Source: Pseudomonas sp. S37
GTDB taxonomy: Bacteria; Pseudomonadota; Gammaproteobacteria; Pseudomonadales; Pseudomonadaceae
Length of the DNA stretch: 36,787 nt
Assembly: GCF_016658545.1 (NCBI RefSeq)
Contig: NZ_JACVZC010000056.1
Span: forward strand, 1 to 36,787
Direction: 5' to 3'
Shown: one piece after another, positions 7,840-15,909 of the stretch
Numbering within the stretch: the first letter of the stretch is position 1
How the letters are laid out: the number at the start of each line of letters is the position of its first letter
Notes under the pieces: generated by a model
What the model saw: only the letters and a program-made list of their open reading frames with translations
Database searches by the model: none
What the model was told of the DNA's origin: nothing
Program-made: the position numbers and the translations under genes

Positions 7840-8649
7840 TTACCGCGATTGAGCCTTGGTGCGCATTTTCGCCGCCATTTCGGCCATTTCGTCATACAGC
7901 CGCTCCGGTGCCTGACGCTTCAGTTCCCAGGCCTGGCGCCCGGACTCATGGGGCAGGATCAGGAACTCGCCGGCAGCGACCTGGCGGTGGATGTAGTCGG
8001 CGATGTCCGCGGCGCTGATCGGCGAGCCTTCCAGCAATTTGCCAACCTGCGCCTTCATCGCCGGGTTCGGCCCGCGGAAAGAGTCCAGCAGGTTGGTCTG
8101 GAAGAACGACGGGCATACCACATGCACCGCCACCTCCTGCTGGCGCAGCTCGACCAGCAGGCTCTCCGACAGGGCCAGCACGCCGGCCTTGGCCACGTTG
8201 TAGTTGCTCATGCCCGGCCCCTGCATCAGTGCGGCCATCGAGGCGACATTGATGATGCGCCCCTTGCTGCGCTCCAGCAGCGGCAGGAAGGCCTTGCAGC
8301 CCTTGACCACGCCCATCAGGTTGACCGCGATCTGCCAGTCCCAGTCCTCCAGCGACAGCTCGGCGAAGAACCCACCCGAGGCCACGCCAGCGTTGTTGAC
8401 GATTACGTCGATGCCGCCGAACTGTTCGGTGCAGGCCTGGGCTAGGGCGGTGAGCTGGCTGTAGTCGCGCACGTCACAACGCTGGACGAAGCCTTCGCCA
8501 CCAGCCGCGCGGACCAGCTCCAGGGTTTCGCGCAGGCCGTTTTCGTTGACGTCGGCCAGCGCCAGGCGCCAGCCCTCACGCGCCCAGCGCAGGGCGATCT
8601 CGCGACCGAGGCCGGACCCGACGCCGGTGATCATGATGCGGTTTTGCAT
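7840..8649 (-). CDS. Short-chain dehydrogenase/reductase (classical SDR)
   Basis: A 269-residue NAD(P)-dependent oxidoreductase of unknown substrate. The Rossmann motif TGVGSGLG lies at residues 8-15, NNAG at 85-88, the catalytic Ser at 137 (NVAS), and YNVAK gives Tyr150 and Lys154. Asp33 after the second strand (ALADVNE) hints at NAD rather than NADP preference, by inference. I chose ATG 8649 because MQNRIMITG begins the fold directly; the extension to 8694 adds 15 residues outside the fold. AAGG lies about 9 bases upstream. It stands alone on the minus strand, divergent from the small membrane peptide gene. Confidence 0.92.
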   Translation of the reverse strand: MQNRIMITGVGSGLGREIALRWAREGWRLALADVNENGLRETLELVRAAGGEGFVQRCDVRDYSQLTALAQACTEQFGGIDVIVNNAGVASGGFFAELSLEDWDWQIAVNLMGVVKGCKAFLPLLERSKGRIINVASMAALMQGPGMSNYNVAKAGVLALSESLLVELRQQEVAVHVVCPSFFQTNLLDSFRGPNPAMKAQVGKLLEGSPISAADIADYIHRQVAAGEFLILPHESGRQAWELKRQAPERLYDEMAEMAAKMRTKAQSR

Positions 8650-8964
8650 GGTGGCTGGCCTTGTTCTGATGGCTGTCGAGAGCAGTCTAAACAAGGGGTC
8701 GGGTGATGGCAGGGTTCATCAGGGTAGTGAATGGGGGGGCATGAATATGTGGTTAACCTGGGCGGGCCTCTTCGCGGGTAAACCCGCTCCCACAGGTTCA
8801 CCACAGGCCTTAAGGCAGCGCGGTCCTTGTAGGAGCGGGTTTACCCGCGAAGAGGCCCTCACAGGCACCACACAAATGGAATCTTTCACAAACAGCAAAG
8901 GTCCGAATTTACAAGAGGCCAGCAGTCCGAGGCCCTTGACCCTCAACCACGCAAGGATTCCGTC
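8650..8964. other. Divergent intergenic region
   Basis: This 315-base gap holds the start signals of the SDR gene on one side and of the DUF3309 gene on the other, with a REP pair at 8766-8857 in the middle. I found no further gene and no promoter I could assign with confidence. Confidence 0.6.
8766..8857. repeat. REP inverted pair in a divergent promoter region
   Basis: The left unit is at 8766-8793 and the right unit at 8830-8857; both have canonical cores. The linker (8794-8829) is closely related to the linker of the element at the right end of the window. This is the only REP pair here that lies between divergent genes. Confidence 0.88.
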
Positions 8965-9117
8965 ATGACCACGATTCTGATCATCATCCTGATCCTCCTG
9001 CTGATTGGTGGCTTACCGGTATTCCCGCACTCGCGCAGCTGGGGCTATGGCCCGTCCGGCATCGTTGGCGTGGTGCTGGTGATTCTGCTGGTGTTGTTGC
9101 TGTTAGGCATGATCTAG
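8965..9117 (+). CDS. DUF3309-like 50-residue membrane peptide
   Basis: A very small protein of 50 residues with two hydrophobic segments (about 3-17 and 33-49) joined by a short loop with the sequence PHSRSWGYGPSG. The loop and size match the DUF3309 family of short bacterial membrane proteins, which has no known function. AAGGA at 8953-8957 lies 7 bases before ATG 8965, and a strong bidirectional terminator follows 11 bases after the stop, so this is a self-contained transcription unit. Inner-membrane location is inferred from hydrophobicity. Confidence 0.85.
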   Translation: MTTILIIILILLLIGGLPVFPHSRSWGYGPSGIVGVVLVILLVLLLLGMI

Positions 9118-9128
9118 CGCCGCAAACA

Positions 9129-9161
9129 TAAAAAAAACCGCGCCAAGGCGCGGTTTTTTTA
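9129..9161. terminator. Bidirectional intrinsic terminator
   Basis: CCGCGCC at 9138-9144 pairs with GGCGCGG at 9147-9153 around AA. A run of A precedes the stem and a run of T follows, so it works on both strands and serves the DUF3309 gene and actP, which converge here. Confidence 0.93.
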
Positions 9162-9173
9162 TTACCCAACGGA

Positions 9174-10838
9174 TCAGTGCGAAACAGCGCCCGATGCCCC
9201 CAGGCCCGTCTGCGAACGGACAAACTGCGGGTAGAACAGCGCACGCTCGTCGTCAGCCGCCTTGGACTTGTCGGTGACCGAGAAGAACCAGATGCTGACG
9301 AAGGCAATGGCCATCGAGAACAGCGCCGGGTACTCGTACGGGTAGATCGGTTTTTCGTGGCCGAGGATCTGCACCCAAATGGTCGGGCCAAGGATCATCA
9401 GCGTCACCGCACTCACCAGGCCCAGCCAGCCGCCGATCATGGCGCCGCGGGTGGTCAGTTTCTTCCAGTACATCGAAAGCAGCAGTACCGGGAAGTTGCA
9501 GCTGGCAGCGATGGAGAATGCCAGGCCGACCATGAAGGCGATGTTCTGCTTCTCGAACAGGATACCCAGGCCGATCGCCAGCACGCCCAGGGCGACGGTG
9601 GTGATCTTCGATACGCGGATTTCGTCCTTGTCGTTGGCCTTGCCCTTGCGCCATACACTGGCGTACAGGTCGTGGGACACCGCCGAGGCACCGGCCAGGG
9701 TCAGGCCGGCGACCACCGCCAGGATGGTGGCGAAGGCCACTGCCGAGATGAAGCCGAGGAACACGCTGCCACCCACGGCATTGGCCAGGTGCACCGCTGC
9801 CATGTTGTTGCCACCCAGCAGGGCGCCGGCGGCGTCCTTGAAGTCCGGGTTGGTGCTGACCAACAGGATGGCGCCAAAGCCGATGATGAAGGTGAGGATG
9901 TAGAAGTAGCCGATGAAGCCGGTGGCGTACAGCACGCTCTTGCGGGCTTCCTTGGCGTCACTGACCGTGAAGAAGCGCATCAGGATGTGTGGCAGACCAG
10001 CGGTACCGAACATCAGCGCCAGGCCCAGCGAGAACGCCGAGATCGGGTCTTTGACCAGGCCGCCCGGGCTCATGATCGCTTCGCCCTTGGCATGTACCTT
10101 GATCGCTTCGGAGAACAGGGTGTTGAAGTCGAAGCCCACATGCTTCATCACCATCAGGGCCATGAAGCTGGCACCGGACAGCAACAGCACGGCCTTGATG
10201 ATCTGTACCCAGGTAGTGGCCAACATGCCGCCGAACAGCACGTACAGGCACATCAGGATACCCACCAGGATCACCGCCACGTGGTAGTCCAGGCCGAACA
10301 GCAGCTCGATCAGCTTGCCGGCACCGACCATCTGCGCGATCAGGTAGAACGCCACCACCACCAGCGAACCGGAGGCCGACAGGGTACGGATTTCCTTTTG
10401 CCCGAGGCGGTACGAGGCCACGTCGGCGAAGGTGTACTTGCCCAGGTTGCGCAGGCGTTCGGCAATCAGGAACAGGATGATCGGCCAGCCGACCAGAAAG
10501 CCGATCGAGTAGATCAGGCCGTCATAGCCAGAGGTGAACACCAGCGCGGAAATCCCCAGGAACGAGGCCGCCGACATGTAGTCGCCGGCAATCGCCAGGC
10601 CGTTCTGGAAACCGGTGATCTTGCCGCCGGCGGCGTAGTAGTCCGATGCCGACTTGTTGCGCTTTGAAGCCCAGTAGGTAATGCCGAGGGTAAAGGCGAC
10701 GAAGGCCACGAACATGGCGATCGCAGAAACGTTCAGCGGTTGTTTCTGCACCTCGCCGGTCAGGGCATCGGCGGCCCACACGGCGGGTGCAAAGGCTCCG
10801 CAGGCCAGGACGGCCAGGGTTTTGGCGTGGCGAATCAT
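9174..10838 (-). CDS. actP: Acetate/cation symporter ActP
   Basis: ActP is an inner-membrane sodium:solute symporter that takes up acetate and related short carboxylates. The 554-residue product starts with a signal-like segment (LAVLACGAFAPAVWAAD) and then has about 13 hydrophobic helices. It carries the family segments DYYAAGGKITGFQNGLAIAG near residues 67-86 and FGTAGLPHILMRF near the middle. Its start overlaps the yjcH stop by 4 bases, so translation is probably coupled. The pair lies beside the betaine-binding gene, as in other pseudomonads. Substrate choice within the SSS family cannot be proven from sequence, but yjcH linkage strongly favours acetate. Confidence 0.94.
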   Translation of the reverse strand: MIRHAKTLAVLACGAFAPAVWAADALTGEVQKQPLNVSAIAMFVAFVAFTLGITYWASKRNKSASDYYAAGGKITGFQNGLAIAGDYMSAASFLGISALVFTSGYDGLIYSIGFLVGWPIILFLIAERLRNLGKYTFADVASYRLGQKEIRTLSASGSLVVVAFYLIAQMVGAGKLIELLFGLDYHVAVILVGILMCLYVLFGGMLATTWVQIIKAVLLLSGASFMALMVMKHVGFDFNTLFSEAIKVHAKGEAIMSPGGLVKDPISAFSLGLALMFGTAGLPHILMRFFTVSDAKEARKSVLYATGFIGYFYILTFIIGFGAILLVSTNPDFKDAAGALLGGNNMAAVHLANAVGGSVFLGFISAVAFATILAVVAGLTLAGASAVSHDLYASVWRKGKANDKDEIRVSKITTVALGVLAIGLGILFEKQNIAFMVGLAFSIAASCNFPVLLLSMYWKKLTTRGAMIGGWLGLVSAVTLMILGPTIWVQILGHEKPIYPYEYPALFSMAIAFVSIWFFSVTDKSKAADDERALFYPQFVRSQTGLGASGAVSH

Positions 10839-11146
10839 TGTTGCGCCTCCTTCAGGATGGCCTTGTTCAGCTCATCGAATTCGCCGTTGGCGCGGCGCAC
10901 GTAGATGGCGGTCAGGACGAATGCCGAGATGATCAGGCCGACGCCCAGGGGAATGCCCCAGGTGATCGACGATTCAGGGCTGAGCTTGGCGCCCAGTATC
11001 TGAGGACCGTAGGCAATAAGGAGGATGAAGGCGCAGTACAGGCCGAGCATGATCGCCGAGAGAATCCAGGCGAACCGTTCGCGTTTGGTAACCAGCTCCT
11101 TGAAGCGGGGGCTGTTTTGTATCGAGAGGTAAATGCTGTCGTTCAT
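10835..11146 (-). CDS. yjcH: DUF485 membrane protein YjcH
   Basis: This 103-residue inner-membrane protein of the DUF485 family is regularly encoded directly before actP; its exact role in acetate uptake is not established. Two helices are visible (about residues 27-48 and 61-79), preceded by a basic stretch VTKRERFAW. ATG 11146 has AGGA on the minus strand 9 bases upstream; a longer frame to 11188 was rejected. The stop overlaps the actP start. The region just upstream to about 11281 should contain the promoter of the pair. I could not assign a sigma54 or sigma70 site. Confidence 0.92.
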   Translation of the reverse strand: MNDSIYLSIQNSPRFKELVTKRERFAWILSAIMLGLYCAFILLIAYGPQILGAKLSPESSITWGIPLGVGLIISAFVLTAIYVRRANGEFDELNKAILKEAQQ

Positions 11147-11281
11147 TGTTTTTGTCCTAGCAGCACAGGTAGGGGATGGAACCCACACCCTTACTTTATG
11201 CAGCTGTTGGACGCCAACCAGACGACCTTAGTCTTAGATGCAACGGTGTTTTACCGATTTCGTAACAAAGCTGATGGCCTA

Positions 11282-11395
11282 TTCGCGGCGGTTCGACGCC
11301 TCGATAAACCCGCTCCCACAGGGGATTTGCACAACTCTGATGACTATGGAAATCCCTGTGGGAGCGGGTTTATCGAGGCGTCGAACCGCCGCGAA
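11282..11395. repeat. Variant REP pair with perfect 42-base arms
   Basis: The left arm 11282-11323 and right arm 11354-11395 are exact inverted copies. Compared with normal units, each arm has extra bases inserted in the core (GCGG-CGGTTCGACGCCTCGAT-AAACCCGC), giving an added GGCG/CGCC mini-stem. It lies between the end of the betaine-binding gene and the yjcH promoter region and could act as a terminator or an mRNA end stabiliser. Confidence 0.9.
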
Positions 11396-11421
11396 CAAAC
11401 AACATTGGCCCTATCGGGTGA

Positions 11422-12282
11422 TCACTTGCCAGTCCACTCCTTCACACGATCAGGGTGCTTGGCCACCCAGTCCTTGGCCGCCGCTTCAGGCTTGGCCCCT
11501 TCCTGAATCGCCAGCATCACTTCACCAATCTCGTCCTTCGACTGCCAGTTGAACTTCTTCAGGAACTCCGCCACTTCCGGCGCCTTGGTCGCCAGTTCCT
11601 TGCTGCCGATGCTGTTCACGGTCTCTGCCGCGCCGTACACGCCTTTAGGGTCTTCGAGGAACTTCAGTTTCCACTTGGCGAACATCCAGTGCGGCACCCA
11701 GCCGGTCACCGCAATCGACTGCTGCTTGGCATAGGCACGGCCCAGCTCTGCGGTCATCGCCGCGCCAGAGCTGGCCTGCAGCTTGTAACCGCTCAAGTCG
11801 TAGTCCTTGATCGCCTGATCGGTCTTGATCATCACGCCGGAACCGGCGTCGATGCCGACAATCTTCTGCTTGAAGCTGCTGTCGGTCTTGAGGTCGGCGA
11901 TGCTCACCGCCTTGACGTACTCAGGGACGATCAGGCCGATCTTGGCGTCCTTGAAGTTCGGGCCATAGTCGACCACGTTGTCCTTGTTCTTGGCCCAGTA
12001 CTCGCCATGGGTCACCGGCAACCAGGCCGACAACATGGCGTCGAGCTTGCCGGTCGCCACACCCTGCCACATGATCCCGGTGGCCACGGCCTGCAACTTC
12101 ACGTCGTAGCCGAGTTTTTGCTTGATCACTTCGGCGGCCACGTTGGTGGTCGCCACACTGTCGGCCCAACCATCCACGTAGCCAATGCTGACTTCTTTGG
12201 CCATTGCCTGTGCTGCGCTCATTCCCAGTACCAGGGCGGTGCCTACACCCAGGAAACGTCGCATTTTTTTCAAAGTTGCCAT
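11422..12282 (-). CDS. betX: Periplasmic glycine betaine-binding protein (OpuAC/ProX type)
   Basis: This 286-residue substrate-binding protein belongs to the OpuAC family for quaternary ammonium compounds. It has a signal peptide (basic MRR region, then VGTALVLGMSAAQAMA before KEVSIGY). Aromatic residues typical of betaine boxes are present (YVDGWADS, IMWQGVATG, SAWLPVTHGEYW, TGWVPHWMF). No permease or ATPase lies next to it, so it is an orphan binding protein that should dock to a transporter encoded elsewhere. P. aeruginosa BetX, in the same context beside yjcH-actP, works this way. ATG 12282 has GAGGGG upstream; the frame also allows TTG 12285. It fits the osmoprotection theme of the window. 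Confidence 0.88.
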   Translation of the reverse strand: MATLKKMRRFLGVGTALVLGMSAAQAMAKEVSIGYVDGWADSVATTNVAAEVIKQKLGYDVKLQAVATGIMWQGVATGKLDAMLSAWLPVTHGEYWAKNKDNVVDYGPNFKDAKIGLIVPEYVKAVSIADLKTDSSFKQKIVGIDAGSGVMIKTDQAIKDYDLSGYKLQASSGAAMTAELGRAYAKQQSIAVTGWVPHWMFAKWKLKFLEDPKGVYGAAETVNSIGSKELATKAPEVAEFLKKFNWQSKDEIGEVMLAIQEGAKPEAAAKDWVAKHPDRVKEWTGK

Positions 12283-12479
12283 CAAAGCATCCCCTCGTCA
12301 GGTCTTGGAGATTGCATCATCTTCCTGCCACACCGGGCGACCTGATCCAGCTGCGACCTGTACCCGCCCCATATGCGACAGCACTGTGCCATTAGCGCCA
12401 TCGGCCTACAGTGGCCTGCGCGATCCTTGCATGCCAAAGGTTTGGCGCCGGGCTACTATCTACCCTTTTGCGCCTGACG

Positions 12480-14051
12480 ATGGACCGCCCGATGCCCAGT
12501 TCTGCCCGCCTGCTGCTGCCGTTGTACCTGCTTGCCTGCCTGTTGGCCCTGCTGGGGCTGGGGGCACTGTGGTACGGGCTGGGCAAGCCGGTGCAACTGC
12601 CCGACGCAGCCAGCCCTACGCACAAGCTGCAATGCGCCTCGTACACCCCGTTCGACAAGGACCAGTCGCCCTACGACCAGCCGTTTCGCCTGCGCCCGCA
12701 GCGCATGGACGCCGACCTGGCCCTGCTGGCCGAGCGATTCCAGTGCATTCGCACCTATTCCATGACCGGTCTCGAGGCAATCCCGGCGCTGGCGCGCAAG
12801 CACGGCCTGAAGGTGATGCTCGGCGCCTGGGTGAACAGCCACCCGGCCGATACCGACCGGGAAATCAACCTGCTGATCGCCGCCGCCAACGCCAACCCCG
12901 ACGTGGTCAGCGCAGTGATCGTCGGCAACGAAACCCTGCTGCGCAAGGAGGTGACCGGTGCACACCTGGCCAAGCTGATTGCCCGGGTGAAAAGCCAGGT
13001 GAAGGTGCCGGTGACCTACGCCGATGTCTGGGAGTTCTGGTTGCAGCACCCACAGGTTGCCCCGGCGGTGGACTTCCTGACCATCCACCTGCTGCCCTAC
13101 TGGGAAGACGACCCGCGCGGCATCGACGAAGCCCTGGCCCATGTGGCGGATGTGCGCCGGGTGTTCGGCACGCGCTTTGCGCCCAAGGACATTGTGATTG
13201 GCGAAACCGGCTGGCCCAGCGAAGGCCGCCAGCGCGAGACCGCGGTACCCAGCCGGGTCAACGAGGCGCGCTTCATTCGAGGTTTTGTGGCCATGGCCGA
13301 GAGTAACGGCTGGCACTACAACCTGATCGAAGCGTTCGACCAGCCGTGGAAGCGCGCCAACGAGGGCGCAGTGGGGGGTTACTGGGGCCTGTACGACGCC
13401 GACCGCCAGGACAAGGGCGTGCTTGAAGGGCCGGTGAGCAACCTGCAGTACTGGCCACAGTGGTTGCTGGCCAGTGCCGTGCTGATGGGGGTGATGCTGG
13501 TACTGGCCGGGCGCCCTGCTACGCCACTGGCAGCGGTGCTGTTGCCGTTGCTGGCAGCGTTTGGCGCCGGCTGCCTGGGTTTGTGGGGCGAGTTGATGCG
13601 CACCCATGCGCGCTTTGCCTGGGAGTGGTTATGGGCGCTGGCCCTGGCCGGGCTGAACCTGCTGGTGCTGGCCCATGCACTGTTGGCGCTGGCACAGCGG
13701 GCGGGTTGGCGCGAGCGGGTGTTCGCCTGGCTGCAGGCGCGGGCCGGCTGGTTGTTGCTGGCGGCGGGCTTTGCTGCGGCGGTGAGCATGCTGGCCATGG
13801 TGTTCGACCCGCGCTACCGCAGCTTCCCCAGCGCGGCGCTGGCATTGCCGGCGCTGGTGTATGTGCTGTGGCCGGTGCGCGCGCGGCGGGGCGAGGTGGC
13901 GTTGCTGGCGTTTATCGTCGGTGCCGGGGTGGCGCCGCAGTTGTTTGTCGAAGGGTTGCAGAGCCAGCAGGCCTGGGCTTGGGCAGTGGTGAGTGTGTTG
14001 ATGACGGCAGCGTTGTGGCGCAGTTTGCGGGTGCGCCCGCTCCTACAATGA
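12480..14051 (+). CDS. Membrane-anchored GH17 beta-1,3-glucan-active enzyme
   Basis: This 523-residue protein joins an N-terminal membrane anchor (about residues 11-35), a glycoside hydrolase family 17 domain (about 50-320) and roughly seven C-terminal transmembrane helices. The two GH17 catalytic carboxylates are visible: the acid/base Glu151 in VGNET and the nucleophile Glu242 in GETGWPS. Bacterial GH17 domains with this build are related to the NdvB glucan proteins, and some act as beta-1,3-glucan transglycosylases; hydrolase or transferase activity cannot be told here. The start is uncertain: ATG 12480 or 12492, neither with a strong Shine-Dalgarno. The last codons and stop lie in a degenerate REP and overlap the next gene by 9 bases. 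The active site presumably faces the periplasm. Confidence 0.88.
   Translation: MDRPMPSSARLLLPLYLLACLLALLGLGALWYGLGKPVQLPDAASPTHKLQCASYTPFDKDQSPYDQPFRLRPQRMDADLALLAERFQCIRTYSMTGLEAIPALARKHGLKVMLGAWVNSHPADTDREINLLIAAANANPDVVSAVIVGNETLLRKEVTGAHLAKLIARVKSQVKVPVTYADVWEFWLQHPQVAPAVDFLTIHLLPYWEDDPRGIDEALAHVADVRRVFGTRFAPKDIVIGETGWPSEGRQRETAVPSRVNEARFIRGFVAMAESNGWHYNLIEAFDQPWKRANEGAVGGYWGLYDADRQDKGVLEGPVSNLQYWPQWLLASAVLMGVMLVLAGRPATPLAAVLLPLLAAFGAGCLGLWGELMRTHARFAWEWLWALALAGLNLLVLAHALLALAQRAGWRERVFAWLQARAGWLLLAAGFAAAVSMLAMVFDPRYRSFPSAALALPALVYVLWPVRARRGEVALLAFIVGAGVAPQLFVEGLQSQQAWAWAVVSVLMTAALWRSLRVRPLLQ
14024..14048. repeat. Degenerate REP at a gene end
   Basis: TTGCGGGTGCGCCCGCTCC at the end of the GH17 gene closely resembles a REP unit (core GCGGG-TGCG-CCCGC, then CTCCTACA). 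It encodes the C-terminus RVRPLLQ of the enzyme and also contains the stop of the facing gene. Confidence 0.55.
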
Positions 14052-14420
14052 CCGCGTCGCTTTGTCTTCTCTTACAAGGCGCAACCCCGCCAGCACCAGC
14101 GCAAACACGGCAATGCTGGCGGTGTACAGCACCAGCGCCGGCACCGCGAACACCAGGGCCAGCACCGCCAGCCACCAGCCAGCGCGGCCGGCAACCAGCT
14201 GCGCCAGCAGCGCCAGGCCGAGGCCACCCCAGGCCAGCACCTGGTGGTGAATACCCAGCCCCAGCAAGGCGCGTACCTCGCACTGCCAGTACGCCGTAGG
14301 TACCGTACACAGCCCCACCCACTGGCCATCTTCCATCAGCCCGTAGCGCACGCCATAGCTGGCCGCGAGCCACAGCCCGATACAAAGCACCAGCAGCGCA
14401 ACCGGCAGCGAACGAGACAT
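14043..14420 (-). CDS. Small membrane protein of unknown function
   Basis: A 125-residue protein with about four hydrophobic helices (residues ~5-22, 50-68, 71-88, 91-110) and a basic C-terminus (RLVREDKATRSL). Two cysteines sit in the loop after helix 1 (LCTVPTAYWQCEVR). I do not recognise the family. ATG 14420 is preferred because GGAG lies 6 bases upstream on the minus strand; a TTG at 14432 would add four residues. It converges on the GH17 gene, overlapping it by 9 bases, and diverges from the secreted hydrolase gene at 14611. Confidence 0.8.
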   Translation of the reverse strand: MSRSLPVALLVLCIGLWLAASYGVRYGLMEDGQWVGLCTVPTAYWQCEVRALLGLGIHHQVLAWGGLGLALLAQLVAGRAGWWLAVLALVFAVPALVLYTASIAVFALVLAGLRLVREDKATRSL

Positions 14421-14610
14421 CCTGTTCTCCAATAGCGGTAATCGAAAGCATCCATGATCGCTTATGCCCAGTTGTAAGGCAAAATCACAACCCTGCAGCT
14501 ATGTTGCAGATAACAAGCACACCAAAGGCCACCGCACCAGGCAACTTTGCCCAGCTCGATGTGGTCCTAGCCTGCACACTGCTCGACCTTGCGTTTTTTT
14601 GGGGGATTAC

Positions 14611-15909
14611 ATGCTTCGATCTTTGCGCCTCGCTGCCCTGCTCGGCAGCCTGCTCATGGCTGTGGCCGCTTCTGCGCGGGATATCGACGCAGCAAGCTAT
14701 GGCTACCCCTTGACCAACCCGTTCGAGGCAACCATTGCCACCACGCCGCCGGACCAGCGCCCGACCCTGCCCAGCGACGATGACATCGACCAATCCGACT
14801 ACAGCCTGAACCTGCGCCCGGAGCGTGAGTTCACCCTGCCCGACAACTTCTGGGCAGTGAAAAAGCTCAAGTACCGCCTGGCCCGCCAAGACCACGAAGC
14901 GCCGCTGATCTTCATCATCGCCGGCACGGGTGCGCCCTACAGCAGCAGCATCAACGAATACCTGAAGAAGCTGTTCTACCAGGGCGGCTTCCACGTGGTG
15001 CAGCTGTCGTCACCGACCAGCTACGACTTCATGAGCGCCGCCTCGCGCTTCGCCACCCCCGGCATCAGCCAGGAAGACGCCGAAGACATGTACCGGGTGA
15101 TGCAGGCCGTGCGTGCCCAGCACCCGCGCCTGCCGATCAGCGAGTTCTACCTGACCGGCTACAGCCTGGGTGCGCTCGATGCCGCCTTCGTCAGCCACCT
15201 GGACGAAACCCGCCGCAGCTTCAACTTCAAGCGCGTGCTGCTGCTGAACCCGCCAGTCAACCTGTACACCTCGATCAACAACCTCGACAAGCTGGTGCAA
15301 ACCCAGGTCAAGGGCATCGACCGCAGCACCACCTTTTACGAGCTGATGCTGGAAAAGCTCACCCGCTACTTCCAGGACAAGGGCTACATCGACCTCAACG
15401 ACGCCTTGCTGTACGACTTCCAACAGTCCAAACAGCACCTGTCCAACGAACAGATGGCGATGCTCATCGGCACCTCGTTCCGCTTCTCGGCGGCCGACAT
15501 TGCCTTTACCTCCGACCTGATCAACCGCCGTGGCCTGATCATTCCGCCGAAGTTCCCGATTACCGAGGGCAGCAGCCTCACGCCGTTCTTCAAGCGTGCC
15601 CTGCAGTGCGACTTCGACTGCTACATGACCGAGCAGGTGATCCCGATGTGGCGTGCCCGCACCGACGGCAACAGCATCCTGCAACTGGTCAACCAGGTCA
15701 GCCTGTATGCCCTGGAAGACTACCTGCGCAGCAGCGACAAGATCGCCGTGATGCACAACGCCGACGACGTCATCCTCGGCCCCGGCGACATCGGTTTCCT
15801 GCGCAAGGTGTTCGGTGACCGCCTGACCCTTTACCCCCATGGCGGCCATTGCGGCAACCTCAATTACCGCGTCAACAGTGACGCCATGCTGGAGTTCTTC
15901 CGTGGTTAA
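14611..15909 (+). CDS. Secreted alpha/beta-hydrolase coupled to an MlaA-family gene
   Basis: A 432-residue protein with a signal peptide (MLRSLRLAALLGSLLMAVAASA), so it acts in the periplasm or outer membrane. The fold is alpha/beta hydrolase: nucleophile elbow GYSLG with Ser185, an acid candidate Asp385 or Asp386 in NADDVILG, and His413 in GGHCGN. The oxyanion strand may be FIIAGTGAPYSS. Two cysteines (CDFDC) could form a disulfide. The stop overlaps the GTG start of the MlaA-family gene by 8 bases, so the two are translationally coupled. A lipase or phospholipase acting with MlaA is a reasonable guess, not shown. A GGGGGA precedes ATG 14611. Confidence 0.85.
   Translation: MLRSLRLAALLGSLLMAVAASARDIDAASYGYPLTNPFEATIATTPPDQRPTLPSDDDIDQSDYSLNLRPEREFTLPDNFWAVKKLKYRLARQDHEAPLIFIIAGTGAPYSSSINEYLKKLFYQGGFHVVQLSSPTSYDFMSAASRFATPGISQEDAEDMYRVMQAVRAQHPRLPISEFYLTGYSLGALDAAFVSHLDETRRSFNFKRVLLLNPPVNLYTSINNLDKLVQTQVKGIDRSTTFYELMLEKLTRYFQDKGYIDLNDALLYDFQQSKQHLSNEQMAMLIGTSFRFSAADIAFTSDLINRRGLIIPPKFPITEGSSLTPFFKRALQCDFDCYMTEQVIPMWRARTDGNSILQLVNQVSLYALEDYLRSSDKIAVMHNADDVILGPGDIGFLRKVFGDRLTLYPHGGHCGNLNYRVNSDAMLEFFRG

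Noticed and set aside
11147..11281. sigma54 promoter for yjcH-actP
   Set aside because: A GG...GC pair is present on the minus strand, but the spacing is 9 or 12 instead of 10 bases.
12510..12545. Lipobox (LLAC) at the N-terminus of the GH17 protein
   Set aside because: The hydrophobic stretch continues past the cysteine and forms a full membrane helix, and the protein has many further helices.
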